From assembly GCA_948957135.1 (NCBI GenBank), contig CARDBT010000017.1:1-64000 (forward strand): DNA of 64,000 nucleotides, written 5' to 3'. The position numbers and the translations under genes were made by a program. Positions 42,097 to 51,042 of this stretch are shown here, piece after piece. Every line of letters starts with the position of its first letter. Within the stretch, counting starts at the first letter, position 1. The notes below the pieces were generated by a model. The model searched no databases. It worked only from the letters and a program-made list of their open reading frames with translations, and was not told where the DNA came from. The DNA comes from COE1 sp910588595. GTDB taxonomy: Bacteria > Bacillota > Clostridia > Lachnospirales > Lachnospiraceae.

Positions 42097-42495
42097 TTAT
42101 TCCTCGATGCCCGCTTTCTTCTTGGTCATGGAGTACTTTTCGCCGAGTTGTGCCAGCAATTTTACAGGCTTTTCCTCCCTGACGATCGAATCCGTGGTGT
42201 CCGCATCAAAGATATCGGCAGTGCCTGCCTCCGCATTGTACAGACATGCGTAGGACAGTGCCTTGTAAAAAGTCCCGGCGTTCACGTCATCGCCCGGCGA
42301 TTTGTACTCAAGGATATTATTCCCGAAAAAGAAATCGACAATGTCATTTTTGATGATAAGCAGGTCTATTTTCAGGGGCATTTTGCCCAGGTTATGTTCC
42401 TGCTCATAGGTCAGGTAGTTCTTGTATTCCCGAAGCGCTAACTCCACGGCGGAGCAGAATGTGAGATGCCATTGGATATTGTCTTGTATGTCCAA
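42097..42495 (-). pseudogene. PD-(D/E)XK (Rpn-like) nuclease, internal deletion derivative
   Basis: 132 codons similar to the gene split at 59725-60684: EYKNYLTYEQEHNLGKMPLK, LDLLII-type core and NNILEYKSPGDDVNAGTF with the E-x-K pair of PD-(D/E)XK nucleases, down to YSMTKKKAGI. There the sequence jumps to EE-stop, whereas the relative continues with IYRIDGM and ends 150 residues later with EAGIKE. A deletion between two similar AAGCGGGCAT-like stretches would explain this. The TTG start at 42495 has no convincing ribosome site. Probably non-functional. Confidence 0.7.
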
Positions 42496-42584
42496 TAAAG
42501 TATGCTTCCTTTCCCGTTTGTGTCCTCAGTATATCATATCGCCTGTCTGTGCGCAACTGAATCCCGTAGACTATGATGCACACT

Positions 42585-42672
42585 CTATACAATATTTCGA
42601 CAGTGATGCAGTGGCATCGTCTGGAAATTTTAACGACGCAATGGCAGGAATGATTTTTCAAACACGCTCTAG
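42585..42672. repeat. Repeat family 3 fragment ending CAAACACGCTCTAG
   Basis: The stretch GGCAGGAATGATTTTTCAAA followed by CACGCTCTAG matches 61171-61200 in inverted form, and the flanking GACGATGCCACTGC-like block has a counterpart there as well. The rest of the 295-base gap (42496-42790) holds no gene; the uvrA-like gene follows. Confidence 0.55.
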
Positions 42673-42790
42673 CTTTGTTAGCAAGATTTATCAACCGGAA
42701 AGCAGTCGTGTCTATGGAAAGGCAGCCGTAACCGTGATAAGATAAATGTGACAAGATATAGATCATTATTGGAAGAAAGGAATACAGAGA

Positions 42791-45196
42791 ATGAACACCC
42801 ACATCGAGATCAAAAACGCAAGAATCCACAATCTAAGAGGGATCGACGTTAGCATTCCCAAGCAGAAGCTCACTGTCATCACGGGCGTGTCGGGCAGCGG
42901 GAAGTCAAGCCTGGCATTTGACACGCTCTACGAGGAGGGAAAGAGAAGATATCTGATGTTCTCCGGCACAGAATTCATGGTAGATTCCGTGCCGTCATTT
43001 GACAGCATCACGGGGCTCTCGCCGACAGTCGCGGTCGAGCAGAGGATCATACGGCAGTCCAATCCGAGAAGTACCGTGGGGACCAAGACAAAGATAAGCG
43101 CCATGCTTGCGGCGCTGTATGCCAGTTACGGAAACTGTCTGCCGGAGTACGATGACAGACAGCACATAGACATCTCCATGTTCCAGCGCAATTCGCCCAA
43201 AGGAATGTGTGTGAAATGTCTGGGCAAGGGCATCATCAAGTGGATCGATGCCGACAGGATGTTCGCCGACCGGAGTCAGCATATTTGCGAGGTCGCGTGC
43301 GACCTGGGCAAAAAGGGAGCGACGAGATCGATGCTCGAGGAATTCTGTCGGAGCCATAACATGGATCTGTGGAAGGACAGGCTGTCTGATCTGACAGAGG
43401 AGCAGATTGACCTGCTCAAATACGGGGACGGCGGGAAGTCAAAATTTTACGGCTTCATTCCGTGGATCACCATGCTCACCAACGGCGCTGTGTCAACTTC
43501 CGGAAGAACGGCGTACCTGTTAAAGAATGCGGGCATGATGGCGGAGCGGACCTGTACAAAATGCGGCGGGACGGGACTTGGCGAACGGGCTTCCCACACA
43601 ACCTTTGCAGGCAGGACCATCAATGAGCTGGAGGACATGTACATCAGCGATCTGCTCGATTTTTTGCGGGAAAGTTACAGGGCGTGCGGCGGGAGGAACC
43701 CGCTGTTGAAGGAGATCGTCACAAAGCTGTCCTGCATGGTCGATGTGGGGCTCCATCACCTGGCACTCTCGCGTCCTGTCCCGTCGCTCTCGGGCGGTGA
43801 GATCCAGCGATTGTTCCTGGCAAGCTACATCATCGCGGAGATGGACTCCATCGTCTTTGTGTTTGACGAGCCCACGATCGGGCTGCATGAGATCGAGAAG
43901 GAGAATCTGATACGCATTATCCGAAAGCTGGTCGTCAATGGAAACACTGTCGTGGTGGTGGAGCACGATGAGCAGTTTATCCGCGAGGCGGACTACATTA
44001 TCGATATGGGACCCGGCGCCGGGATCCGGGGCGGCGCGAAGATCTACGAGGGTGCCTATGAAGCGTTTTTGCGATGTGCAGGATCAAAAACGGCGCCCTA
44101 TCTATACGAAGATCCGCTCGGCGCAGGCGGGCGGGAAGGTTTTCAGATCAAGAGGGCATACCGCGGGGTCGACAGGAGCAAAATGCTGACGATCGCAGGC
44201 GCGAAGCTGCACAATCTAAAAAATATCACCGTCGAGATCCCGCTCGGTGTCATGGTGGGGGTGGCAGGTGTGTCGGGCAGCGGCAAATCCAGCCTGATCG
44301 CGGACACGTTAGTGCCTGCCTTAAAACAACAGTTAAAAGCCAAGTGTGTCATGGATGGGGACGACGAGGAAGAGCAGGCGGAAATTCCTGACAGGAGTGT
44401 CACATTGACGGGTGCAGGAAATATCAGGCACTGCTTCATTATTGACCAGCGGCCGATCGGTCGGAGCAGGACTTCGTGTCCGGCTACGTACACAGGTATT
44501 TTTGACCGGATTCGAAGCCTGTTTGCGGCGAGTGACAAGGCAAAGGAATGCGGTTATACAGCAGGTATGTTTTCCGTGAACAGCAAGGGCGGTTGTCCTA
44601 AATGCAAGGGTGAAGGTGTCATACATTACCATGTGGGCTTGGGCAATTTTATGGACATTGACTGCGATGCGTGTGGCGGCAGCGGATATATCAGGGAGGC
44701 GATGGAAGTGACTGTCGACGGGAAGAATATCCGCGAGGTGCTGGAGATGAGTGTGGACGAGGCGAAGGATTTTTTTGCCGCGAAGGACAGTGCCATCGAC
44801 AACATGCTCACGGTCCTGCAGCGCGTGGGAATGGGCTACATCAAATTAGGACAGGCGACACCGACGATCTCCGGCGGCGAGAGCCAGCGCATCAAGCTTG
44901 CAAAGGAGCTGTCAAAGGGAAAGAGCAATAAGGGCGCACTGTACATATTGGATGAGCCGACGACGGGGCTTTCCTTTTATGACAGTGAACAGCTGATGCA
45001 CCTGCTGGATGAGCTTGTCGACATGGGAAACTCCATCATAGTCACAGAGCACGATCCGTACATACTCTCCAACTGCGACTACATCGTCGAGCTGGGCGAG
45101 GGCGGCGGAAACGAGGGCGGCAATGTGATCGCGGCAGGGACGCCTGCGGAGCTGAAAAGGACTCCCGGATCAGTCATAGGGAGGTATATGAAATGA
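42791..45196 (+). CDS. UvrA paralogue (excinuclease ABC subunit A-like ATPase)
   Basis: 801 residues, versus about 940 for true UvrA. It has two ABC ATPase modules: Walker A GVSGSGKSSLAFDTLYEEGK and GVSGSGKSSLIADTL, signatures LSGGEIQRLFLASY and ISGGESQRIKLAKEL, Walker B DEPTIGL and DEPTTGL. Cys-x2-Cys pairs (CVKCLGKG, CTKCGGTG, CPKCKGEG, CDACGGSG) form zinc modules. The shorter insertion region suggests loss of the UvrB-binding part, as in class II UvrA proteins linked to drug tolerance. The stop overlaps the next start (ATGA), so it is translationally coupled to a serine hydrolase. Confidence 0.9.
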   Translation: MNTHIEIKNARIHNLRGIDVSIPKQKLTVITGVSGSGKSSLAFDTLYEEGKRRYLMFSGTEFMVDSVPSFDSITGLSPTVAVEQRIIRQSNPRSTVGTKTKISAMLAALYASYGNCLPEYDDRQHIDISMFQRNSPKGMCVKCLGKGIIKWIDADRMFADRSQHICEVACDLGKKGATRSMLEEFCRSHNMDLWKDRLSDLTEEQIDLLKYGDGGKSKFYGFIPWITMLTNGAVSTSGRTAYLLKNAGMMAERTCTKCGGTGLGERASHTTFAGRTINELEDMYISDLLDFLRESYRACGGRNPLLKEIVTKLSCMVDVGLHHLALSRPVPSLSGGEIQRLFLASYIIAEMDSIVFVFDEPTIGLHEIEKENLIRIIRKLVVNGNTVVVVEHDEQFIREADYIIDMGPGAGIRGGAKIYEGAYEAFLRCAGSKTAPYLYEDPLGAGGREGFQIKRAYRGVDRSKMLTIAGAKLHNLKNITVEIPLGVMVGVAGVSGSGKSSLIADTLVPALKQQLKAKCVMDGDDEEEQAEIPDRSVTLTGAGNIRHCFIIDQRPIGRSRTSCPATYTGIFDRIRSLFAASDKAKECGYTAGMFSVNSKGGCPKCKGEGVIHYHVGLGNFMDIDCDACGGSGYIREAMEVTVDGKNIREVLEMSVDEAKDFFAAKDSAIDNMLTVLQRVGMGYIKLGQATPTISGGESQRIKLAKELSKGKSNKGALYILDEPTTGLSFYDSEQLMHLLDELVDMGNSIIVTEHDPYILSNCDYIVELGEGGGNEGGNVIAAGTPAELKRTPGSVIGRYMK

Positions 45197-46122
45197 ATAT
45201 CAAGGAAAAAATAGATCGGTACATAGCAAGCCGTCGCTATCGGCAGGTGAACAGTGTCCTGCTGTGCAGGGACGACGAAATACTGGTAGAATGCCATTAT
45301 AATGGTTTTCGGGAAAACAGCAGAAATGTGGTCTTGTCCGTGGCGAAGAGTATCATGTCAGTCTGTGCGGGGATCGCGCTGGACAGGGGGCTATTGCAAA
45401 GCCTCGAGGATCCGGTTTATCAGTATATCCCGGTGTTTCGCGAATGCCGCGATCCGTTTCACAGAATGATCACGGTGCGCCATCTGCTGACGATGACTTC
45501 CGGGATCTGCTGGAATGGAGGTGTCCACTACCACTGTCCCATGATGCGGCAGCTTCGGGATTCGGGGGACTGGATCTCGCACATTGCGGACTGTGCGGTC
45601 GCCGATGTCCCGGGAACGAAGTACAATTATAAGGAGTGGGACGTGATCCTGCTGGCAAAGCTTTTGGACAAGGCGTGCGGTGACATGTTTGATTTTATGG
45701 ACGAAAATCTGTTCAGACCCCTGGGGATCGAGAGTGCGCGCTGGTATCAGAGTCCGTGCGGCGTGTACTACAGTGTGGGAGACGGTGCGGACAATGACAA
45801 CGAGACGAAGTTCGCACTGACGGCGCTCGACATGATGAAGATCGGACAGCTTTTTCTGCATGAAGGAATGCACAGGGGAGAGCGGATCCTGTCCGCGGAG
45901 TACATTCGACAGGCAGTGACGCCGCTCAAGTCGAATCCCGCGTACGGTTTTCTGTGGTGGGTCGGGGACGACTGGTACGGCTGCCGCGGATACGGCGGTC
46001 AGAGCGTCACGGTGATTCCGGCTGAAAATGCGGTGATCGTGACGCAGGCAACGCCGACCGACAGAGGAATGGGGTATTTTGACCTGGTGGGGTACTGCAG
46101 GGAGGTATTACAGGAGGACTGA
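45193..46122 (+). CDS. Beta-lactamase-family serine hydrolase
   Basis: 309 residues, class C beta-lactamase/esterase fold without a signal peptide. The nucleophile motif S49-V-A-K52 (NVVLSVAKSIMSVCAG) and the Y-x-N-type motif in KYNYKEWDVILLAKLL are present; GYGGQSVTVIPAENAVIVTQ near the end corresponds to the K-T-G strand region. It is cytoplasmic, so probably an esterase or peptidase rather than an antibiotic resistance enzyme. It overlaps the UvrA-like gene by 4 bases. Confidence 0.88.
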   Translation: MNIKEKIDRYIASRRYRQVNSVLLCRDDEILVECHYNGFRENSRNVVLSVAKSIMSVCAGIALDRGLLQSLEDPVYQYIPVFRECRDPFHRMITVRHLLTMTSGICWNGGVHYHCPMMRQLRDSGDWISHIADCAVADVPGTKYNYKEWDVILLAKLLDKACGDMFDFMDENLFRPLGIESARWYQSPCGVYYSVGDGADNDNETKFALTALDMMKIGQLFLHEGMHRGERILSAEYIRQAVTPLKSNPAYGFLWWVGDDWYGCRGYGGQSVTVIPAENAVIVTQATPTDRGMGYFDLVGYCREVLQED

Positions 46123-46196
46123 TACTGCAGGCGGATATTGGGGCATCGAAATCATAAAATAGTAATTGCTATATCAGTGATATCACGCGCGCGTCT

Positions 46197-46865
46197 TTGG
46201 ATCTGCAGCGGTTTTTCCATCAGATCAGGCTGATCTTTCCGCCCATGAACGGGGCGTTTGCGCCGAGTGATGAGGAGCTGTCTGCCAGACCGGATCTGGA
46301 AGAGAGACTCTGCGATTACTGTATCGGGGAGGATATCATCTATCTCTCGCTTTCCTATTCGGTTGCGGACAGTGCATACAACCTGGTGAAGCGCGCTGCG
46401 TATTTTGCGGGTGTCGGCTTCTTTTCGCCGTCGGACGGCGGGGAGGCTTTGGTCTATTTTGAGAGCCGCTGCCCGATGCTTCTAGAGGGCGGGTGGTTCC
46501 AGGCAGTAAGTGTGTCTGATTTTGGCAGCGTCCGCACGAAACTCGGTGAAATGACAGCAAAAGAGCGCAGTTATCTCTATCTGACAGACCCGGTTGGCAG
46601 CTATATCCAGGTCGGCGGTTTTGGGGACATTTTCACAGTCGAGAGACGCGTATATACGGACTGCATGTCGTACACACACCAGAAAGCAGGATATTTATCT
46701 GCAGGAGGATCAGATGAGGAAGGCTGCGTGGAGATCGCCGGAAATCAGGTGAGCGTAAAGCGGCATCAGATCTTATCGGGTGGAACGGTGCAGCAGTTAT
46801 TTTGGGACTTTTTCCGGCAGACGGAGACGGCGGACCAGATCGGGTGGACAGAGATTCAACTTTGA
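46197..46865 (+). CDS. Hypothetical protein, start uncertain (222 aa)
   Basis: Not recognised. The frame opens with TTG at 46197 without a ribosome site; ATG 46242 is the first Met. The sequence looks like a real soluble alpha/beta protein (LYLTDPVGSYIQVGGFGDIF, YLSLSYSVADSAYNLVKRAA), so either the 5' end is lost or the start is unusual. It lies 75 bases after the serine hydrolase and 11 bases before a broken AAA-ATPase gene, whose ribosome site overlaps its stop region. Confidence 0.55.
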   Translation: MDLQRFFHQIRLIFPPMNGAFAPSDEELSARPDLEERLCDYCIGEDIIYLSLSYSVADSAYNLVKRAAYFAGVGFFSPSDGGEALVYFESRCPMLLEGGWFQAVSVSDFGSVRTKLGEMTAKERSYLYLTDPVGSYIQVGGFGDIFTVERRVYTDCMSYTHQKAGYLSAGGSDEEGCVEIAGNQVSVKRHQILSGGTVQQLFWDFFRQTETADQIGWTEIQL

Positions 46866-46875
46866 GGGGGCTGAT

Positions 46876-47438
46876 ATGGACAGCAGTACGATGGTGAACA
46901 TAGGGGAACAGCGATTTGACAGGGTGATCGGGCAGGATAAGTTTTATATCGACAAAACGGATTTTATCAGGGAATGGTGGGAGACTGGTTCGACAGTGAC
47001 ACTCATTGCCCGCCCGCGCCGCTTTGGCAAGACACTCAACATGAGCATGCTCGAGTGCTTTTTCTCGAACCGGTATGCGAAAAGGGGAGATCTGTTTGAG
47101 GGGCTTTCTATCTGGAAGGAGGAAAAGTATAGACAGATGCAGGGTACTTTTCCAACCTCGCGGACACGTACAGGATCCGCTCAAACCGTGAAAGCGGATA
47201 TGGCCGCTATGATGTGATGCTGATACCGCTCGATCGGAGTGGAAAGGCGTTCATATTTGAGTTTAAGGTGCTGAATCCCTATGAGGATGAGAGGACGCTC
47301 GAGGAGACGCTCGCAAGCGCCCGCGCACAGATTGAAGAGAAGCATTACGAGGCGGAACTCATCTCGGAGGGCTTTGCCCCGGGGCAGATCCGCAAATATG
47401 GATTCGCGTTTCAGGGAAAGACATGTCTGATCGGCTGA
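46876..47438 (+). pseudogene. AAA-ATPase-like/DUF1703 gene with large internal deletion
   Basis: The N-terminal part MVNIGEQRFDRVIGQDKFYI, with the phosphate loop LIARPRRFGKTLNMSMLECF, is the start of the AAA-ATPase_like family (normally over 500 residues). Near 47150 the reading jumps, in another frame, to SNLADTYRIRSNRESGYGRY and continues FIFEFKVLNPYEDERTLEET ... IRKYGFAFQGKTCLIG, the C-terminal PD-(D/E)XK part of the same family (E-F-K motif). About 1 kb of the middle is missing and the join is out of frame, so the gene is dead. Confidence 0.8.
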
Positions 47439-47735
47439 GGCGCACAATAACTGCGGGGACAGTCGCGGAGACGCGGCAGTGGGTGCAGGCAGGTGTGCAG
47501 GTGAATATTAAAAAATTGCAAAAGTATATTTACGTTTGCATTTTTAATTATAAATTGGACAAAGTAACCAAAAAGATATACAATTTACATAGAACTATTT
47601 GTATCTTTTTGGTTATTTTTCGTGAAATATTATGCGGAAGAACGTCCGCTTCTGCATAACTGGCACCTGCGCATGTTGTCGTCAGCCGATGATGCCGCCG
47701 CGAAACAAAAGCTATTGAAAAAAAGGAGAGGAATT
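47439..47735 (+). other. Intergenic region before the chemoreceptor gene
   Basis: These 297 bases hold an AT-rich part, a 13-bp inverted repeat AACCAAAAAGATA / TATCTTTTTGGTT (47566-47614) followed by ATTTTTC, which may be a terminator, and a short block (GTTGTCGTCAGCCGATGATGCC) resembling part of repeat family 3 at 61270. No gene. Confidence 0.6.
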
Positions 47736-49445
47736 ATGCTGAAAAAATTGAATCAACTAAAAATCAGGGATCGACTTGTTCGGGCATTTATCATGATCGC
47801 GTGCATGCTGGCTGCTGTCTCTGCCGTGGTTCTGATCACCATGATCGTCATGTCGCGCCTCTACGCCTCTGCGATCGCTGACTATGGGTTCGCGCAGGGA
47901 GATGTAGGAAAAGCAATGGCACAGTTTGCCGACACGCGTTCTGCGATGCGCGGGATCATCGGGTATGACGATATGAGTGCCGTCAATACGCTGCTGGAGA
48001 ACCACAAGACATACAAAGACAATTTTACCAAGGATTTTGAAAACCTTGAAGCCTACATGATCACAGACGAAAATATGAAAGTGTACAATGATATCAAGGA
48101 TAGGCTGGATGACTACTGGAAACTCGAGGACGAAATCATCACGAAGGGGGCTACGGTCGATATAATGCAGTCGAGGGCAGCCCAGGACAGGGCGGTAAAT
48201 GAGCTGATACCAGTGTACAATGAGATCTACGACCAGCTGACGCAGATCATGGATATCAAAGTGGACGAGGGTCAGACGGTATCAAATGTTCTTGCGATCG
48301 TCATTATCATACTCACAGTTATCATTGTGATTATTATTGGGATCTCCATCGCTTTCGCAATTTCTCTGGGCAAGGGGATTGCCAACAGTATCGCGGTTCC
48401 GCTCGACCAGATCATGCAGCGCCTCGATATCTTTGCAAAAGGGGATCTCTCGTCGCCGTTCCCGACAGTCGACACACAGGACGAACTTGCAGATATGGTC
48501 ACGGTGACTACCAATATGGCGGCTTCCCTGCAGTTTATCATCCACGATGTAGCCCAGGTGCTTCATCAGATGGCATGTGCAAACTTTGCTGTCATCAGTA
48601 AGGACCGGAGCAAATACGTCGGCGAGTTTGAGGGCATCCTGACGGCGATGAAGCTTTTGAAAAAACAGATGGCTGAGACGCTCAGATCTGTAGGTGAGGC
48701 GTCAAACCAGGTATCGGCTGGGGCGAACAACCTTTCCATGGCGTCACAGAGTCTCGCGGAGGGTGCGGCAGACCAGGCTGGCGCCATCGAGGAAATGCAG
48801 GCGACCATCACCACGATTTCCGATGACATCCGGGTCACTGCAAAAAATGCCGAGGAATCCTACACACAGGCGCGTACATATGCGGACGAGGCAGAGCGCA
48901 GCCGCAGGGAGATGAAGGCGATGATGGGAGCGATGTCGCGCATCAACGAGGCATCCCAGCAAGTTGGCAACATTATCTCCGAGATCGAGGCCATCGCATC
49001 CCAGACAAACCTGCTCTCGCTGAACGCCTCCATTGAGGCGGCGCGCGCCGGCGAAGGCGGACGTGGATTTGCAGTCGTTGCGGACCAGATCCGGCAGCTG
49101 GCGGAGCAGAGTGCGAAGTCCGCTTCCGAGACCAGATCTTTGATCGAAACTTCTTTGAGTTCGATCGCCGACGGAAACAAGGCGGTAGATGTGGTCAACG
49201 TCTCGATCGACAAGGTGGTTGAGGGGATCGAATTGATCGCCGGCTCCTCGAGGTCCATCAGCGAGATGGCAAATAACCAGGCGGAGGCGATGAAGCAGGC
49301 AGAGCAGGGTGTCAATCAGATCTCCGAGGTGGTACAGTCCAACTCCGCGACAGCACAGGAGACCTCCGCAACCAGCGAAGAGCTGTCCGCGCAGTCCACG
49401 ACGCTGGATTCGCTGATCAGCAGATTTCAGCTTCCGACGGAGTAG
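47736..49445 (+). CDS. Methyl-accepting chemotaxis protein
   Basis: 569 residues. Membrane helix 1 (about 17-40) and helix 2 (near 185-215, VLAIVIIILTVIIVIIIGIS) enclose an extracellular four-helix sensor. A HAMP domain follows (SIAVPLDQIMQRLDIFAKGD), then the cytoplasmic signalling helix pair with hairpin tip EIEAIASQTNLLSLNASIEA and AARAGEGGRGFAVVADQIRQ. It would control a CheA/CheW array, but no chemotaxis or flagellar gene is in the window. ATG 47736 has AAGGAGAGG about 6 bases upstream. A C-terminal pentapeptide for CheR was not seen. Confidence 0.94.
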   Translation: MLKKLNQLKIRDRLVRAFIMIACMLAAVSAVVLITMIVMSRLYASAIADYGFAQGDVGKAMAQFADTRSAMRGIIGYDDMSAVNTLLENHKTYKDNFTKDFENLEAYMITDENMKVYNDIKDRLDDYWKLEDEIITKGATVDIMQSRAAQDRAVNELIPVYNEIYDQLTQIMDIKVDEGQTVSNVLAIVIIILTVIIVIIIGISIAFAISLGKGIANSIAVPLDQIMQRLDIFAKGDLSSPFPTVDTQDELADMVTVTTNMAASLQFIIHDVAQVLHQMACANFAVISKDRSKYVGEFEGILTAMKLLKKQMAETLRSVGEASNQVSAGANNLSMASQSLAEGAADQAGAIEEMQATITTISDDIRVTAKNAEESYTQARTYADEAERSRREMKAMMGAMSRINEASQQVGNIISEIEAIASQTNLLSLNASIEAARAGEGGRGFAVVADQIRQLAEQSAKSASETRSLIETSLSSIADGNKAVDVVNVSIDKVVEGIELIAGSSRSISEMANNQAEAMKQAEQGVNQISEVVQSNSATAQETSATSEELSAQSTTLDSLISRFQLPTE

Positions 49446-49529
49446 CATGCGCAAGTTTTCGTGAACTGCGCTGCGCACGGCAGAGAAACTGTTCCGCAGC
49501 AGCGCGGTTCGGACTGGATCGGTCGCGCC

Positions 49530-50033
49530 TCATAGCGTGATCCAGACATAATTTCGCTCCGCAGTCGCTCTTTCGATTTTCCCGCCGTTAGCCAGTGCGA
49601 CGTGAAGTGACGGTGTGTTCTGGCTGTTGACAGTGATCAGCAGCCTGTCCATGCCCATCTTTTTGCTTTCCTCGATCAGGAGGGACAGCAGGATCTTGCC
49701 AAGTCCTCTGTTCCTGTCTGACGGGCGTATGGAATACCCGATATTTCCGCCCTGTTCGAGCAGTTTCTCTGTCAAAAAATGGCGCAGATTGCCGTAGCCG
49801 ACGGGTCTGCCGTCCTCGAACAGCCAGAATGTTGACTGGGGAACCTTCCAGCCGTCCACAATGCCGATCTGTTCCGCGGCCAGTACTTTTCCCTTGAGCC
49901 ATTCTTTGTATTCTTCAAACTGCATACCCGCTGCATTGTTGATAAAACCGTTTTCATCGGCGGGCAGCTCCTGCAGCATTTCGTAGATATCCATGCCGTC
50001 CGTGACGGCAGCTTTTCTCAATTCGATTCCCAT
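49530..50033 (-). CDS. GNAT family N-acetyltransferase
   Basis: 167 residues. The acetyl-CoA loop NIGYSIRPSDRNRGLGKILL with R-x-x-G-L-G and the closing VNSQNTPSLHVALANGGKIE are typical. An N-terminal block (MLQELPADENGFINNAAGM) defines a recurrent subgroup in gut Firmicutes. AGGAGG is 8 bases before ATG 50033. It faces the MCP gene tail to tail. Confidence 0.88.
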   Translation of the reverse strand: MGIELRKAAVTDGMDIYEMLQELPADENGFINNAAGMQFEEYKEWLKGKVLAAEQIGIVDGWKVPQSTFWLFEDGRPVGYGNLRHFLTEKLLEQGGNIGYSIRPSDRNRGLGKILLSLLIEESKKMGMDRLLITVNSQNTPSLHVALANGGKIERATAERNYVWITL

Positions 50034-50304
50034 TATAAATTCCTCCTTTACGTGTTCAATATGACTCATTTTAAGGTGCTTCATAAAATAGATGAGGCGT
50101 GAAAAGATGTATTGCCATTATAGCATACATGTCTGCCGCGCACAAGTATTTCAGGGATAGCGCAAAGACTGTTGCTGCTGCATCAAAATCAGCTGGGGCG
50201 TGAACAGGAACCAGTTCAGAGCATTCAAAATACATTTTAAGACAATTGGATTGTATCGCAAAAGGCGGTGTGGTAAACTATATTTTTTAAGAGGAGGCGT
50301 GAGT

Positions 50305-51036
50305 GTGGTTCGCATAGCAGTTTGTGACGATGAGCAGTATATGCTGAATAAGATCAGTGCGATGGTGTCTGCCTTTTTTGGAAAGAGTGGTCTGCAGGAA
50401 CGCTTGCCCCGATCGGTAGAAGTGACACCGTTTTCGTGCGGTGAGACCCTCCTGCAGTCGGACAGGGCATTCGATGTCGTGATCCTCGATATCCAGATGG
50501 CGGGCATGGACGGAATGGAGACGGCGAGACAGCTGCGCAGCCGCGGCTTCAGGGGATATCTGATCTTTGTGACGGTTTTTGGGGAAATGGTATTCCGGTC
50601 ATTTGAGGTACAGGCGTACGACTATCTGGTCAAGCCGGTCGGGAAAGAACAGTTTGAGCGAACGATGGAGCGTCTGCTCGCCTCCCTGATGCAGAGGGAG
50701 GCGGGGAAAAAGCTGCTGGTCCAAAGAGGGTATGACAGCAGCATCATCGCCTTTGATGAGATCGTCTACTGTGAGATCATTGGCAGGAAGATCTATCTGC
50801 ATCTGGTGTCGTCGGAGGTGATCGGCTATTACGATAAGATCGAAAATCTCGAGACAAAGCTGGACAGCAGATTTTACAGATGCCACAGGAGCTATCTGAT
50901 CAACATGGAATACCTGCGCGGCTACAGCAACGGCGCGGCAAAGCTGGAGGGCGGGGCAGAGATCCCGGTATCGCGCCTGCGCAGCAAGGATTTTTCGGAA
51001 GTGATACTGCGGTACATGGAGCGGGGAAAGGGTTAG
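50305..51036 (+). CDS. LytTR-type response regulator (second system)
   Basis: 243 residues from GTG 50305 (GAGGAGG upstream by 7). The receiver has Asp8-Asp9, phosphoacceptor Asp62 in DVVILDIQMAGMDGM and Lys in YDYLVKPVGKEQF. The LytTR domain shows IVYCEIIGRKIYLHLVS and FYRCHRSYLINMEYLRGY. It is followed 6 bases later by its kinase. No target operon is obvious next to it; the 181-residue gene downstream may belong to it. Confidence 0.92.
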   Translation: MVRIAVCDDEQYMLNKISAMVSAFFGKSGLQERLPRSVEVTPFSCGETLLQSDRAFDVVILDIQMAGMDGMETARQLRSRGFRGYLIFVTVFGEMVFRSFEVQAYDYLVKPVGKEQFERTMERLLASLMQREAGKKLLVQRGYDSSIIAFDEIVYCEIIGRKIYLHLVSSEVIGYYDKIENLETKLDSRFYRCHRSYLINMEYLRGYSNGAAKLEGGAEIPVSRLRSKDFSEVILRYMERGKG

Positions 51037-51042
51037 GTTATC

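Noticed and set aside
42404..42829. Minus-strand frame of 141 codons across the 42.5 kb gap
   Set aside because: It starts inside the UvrA-like gene, crosses repeat sequence and shows no protein-like pattern.
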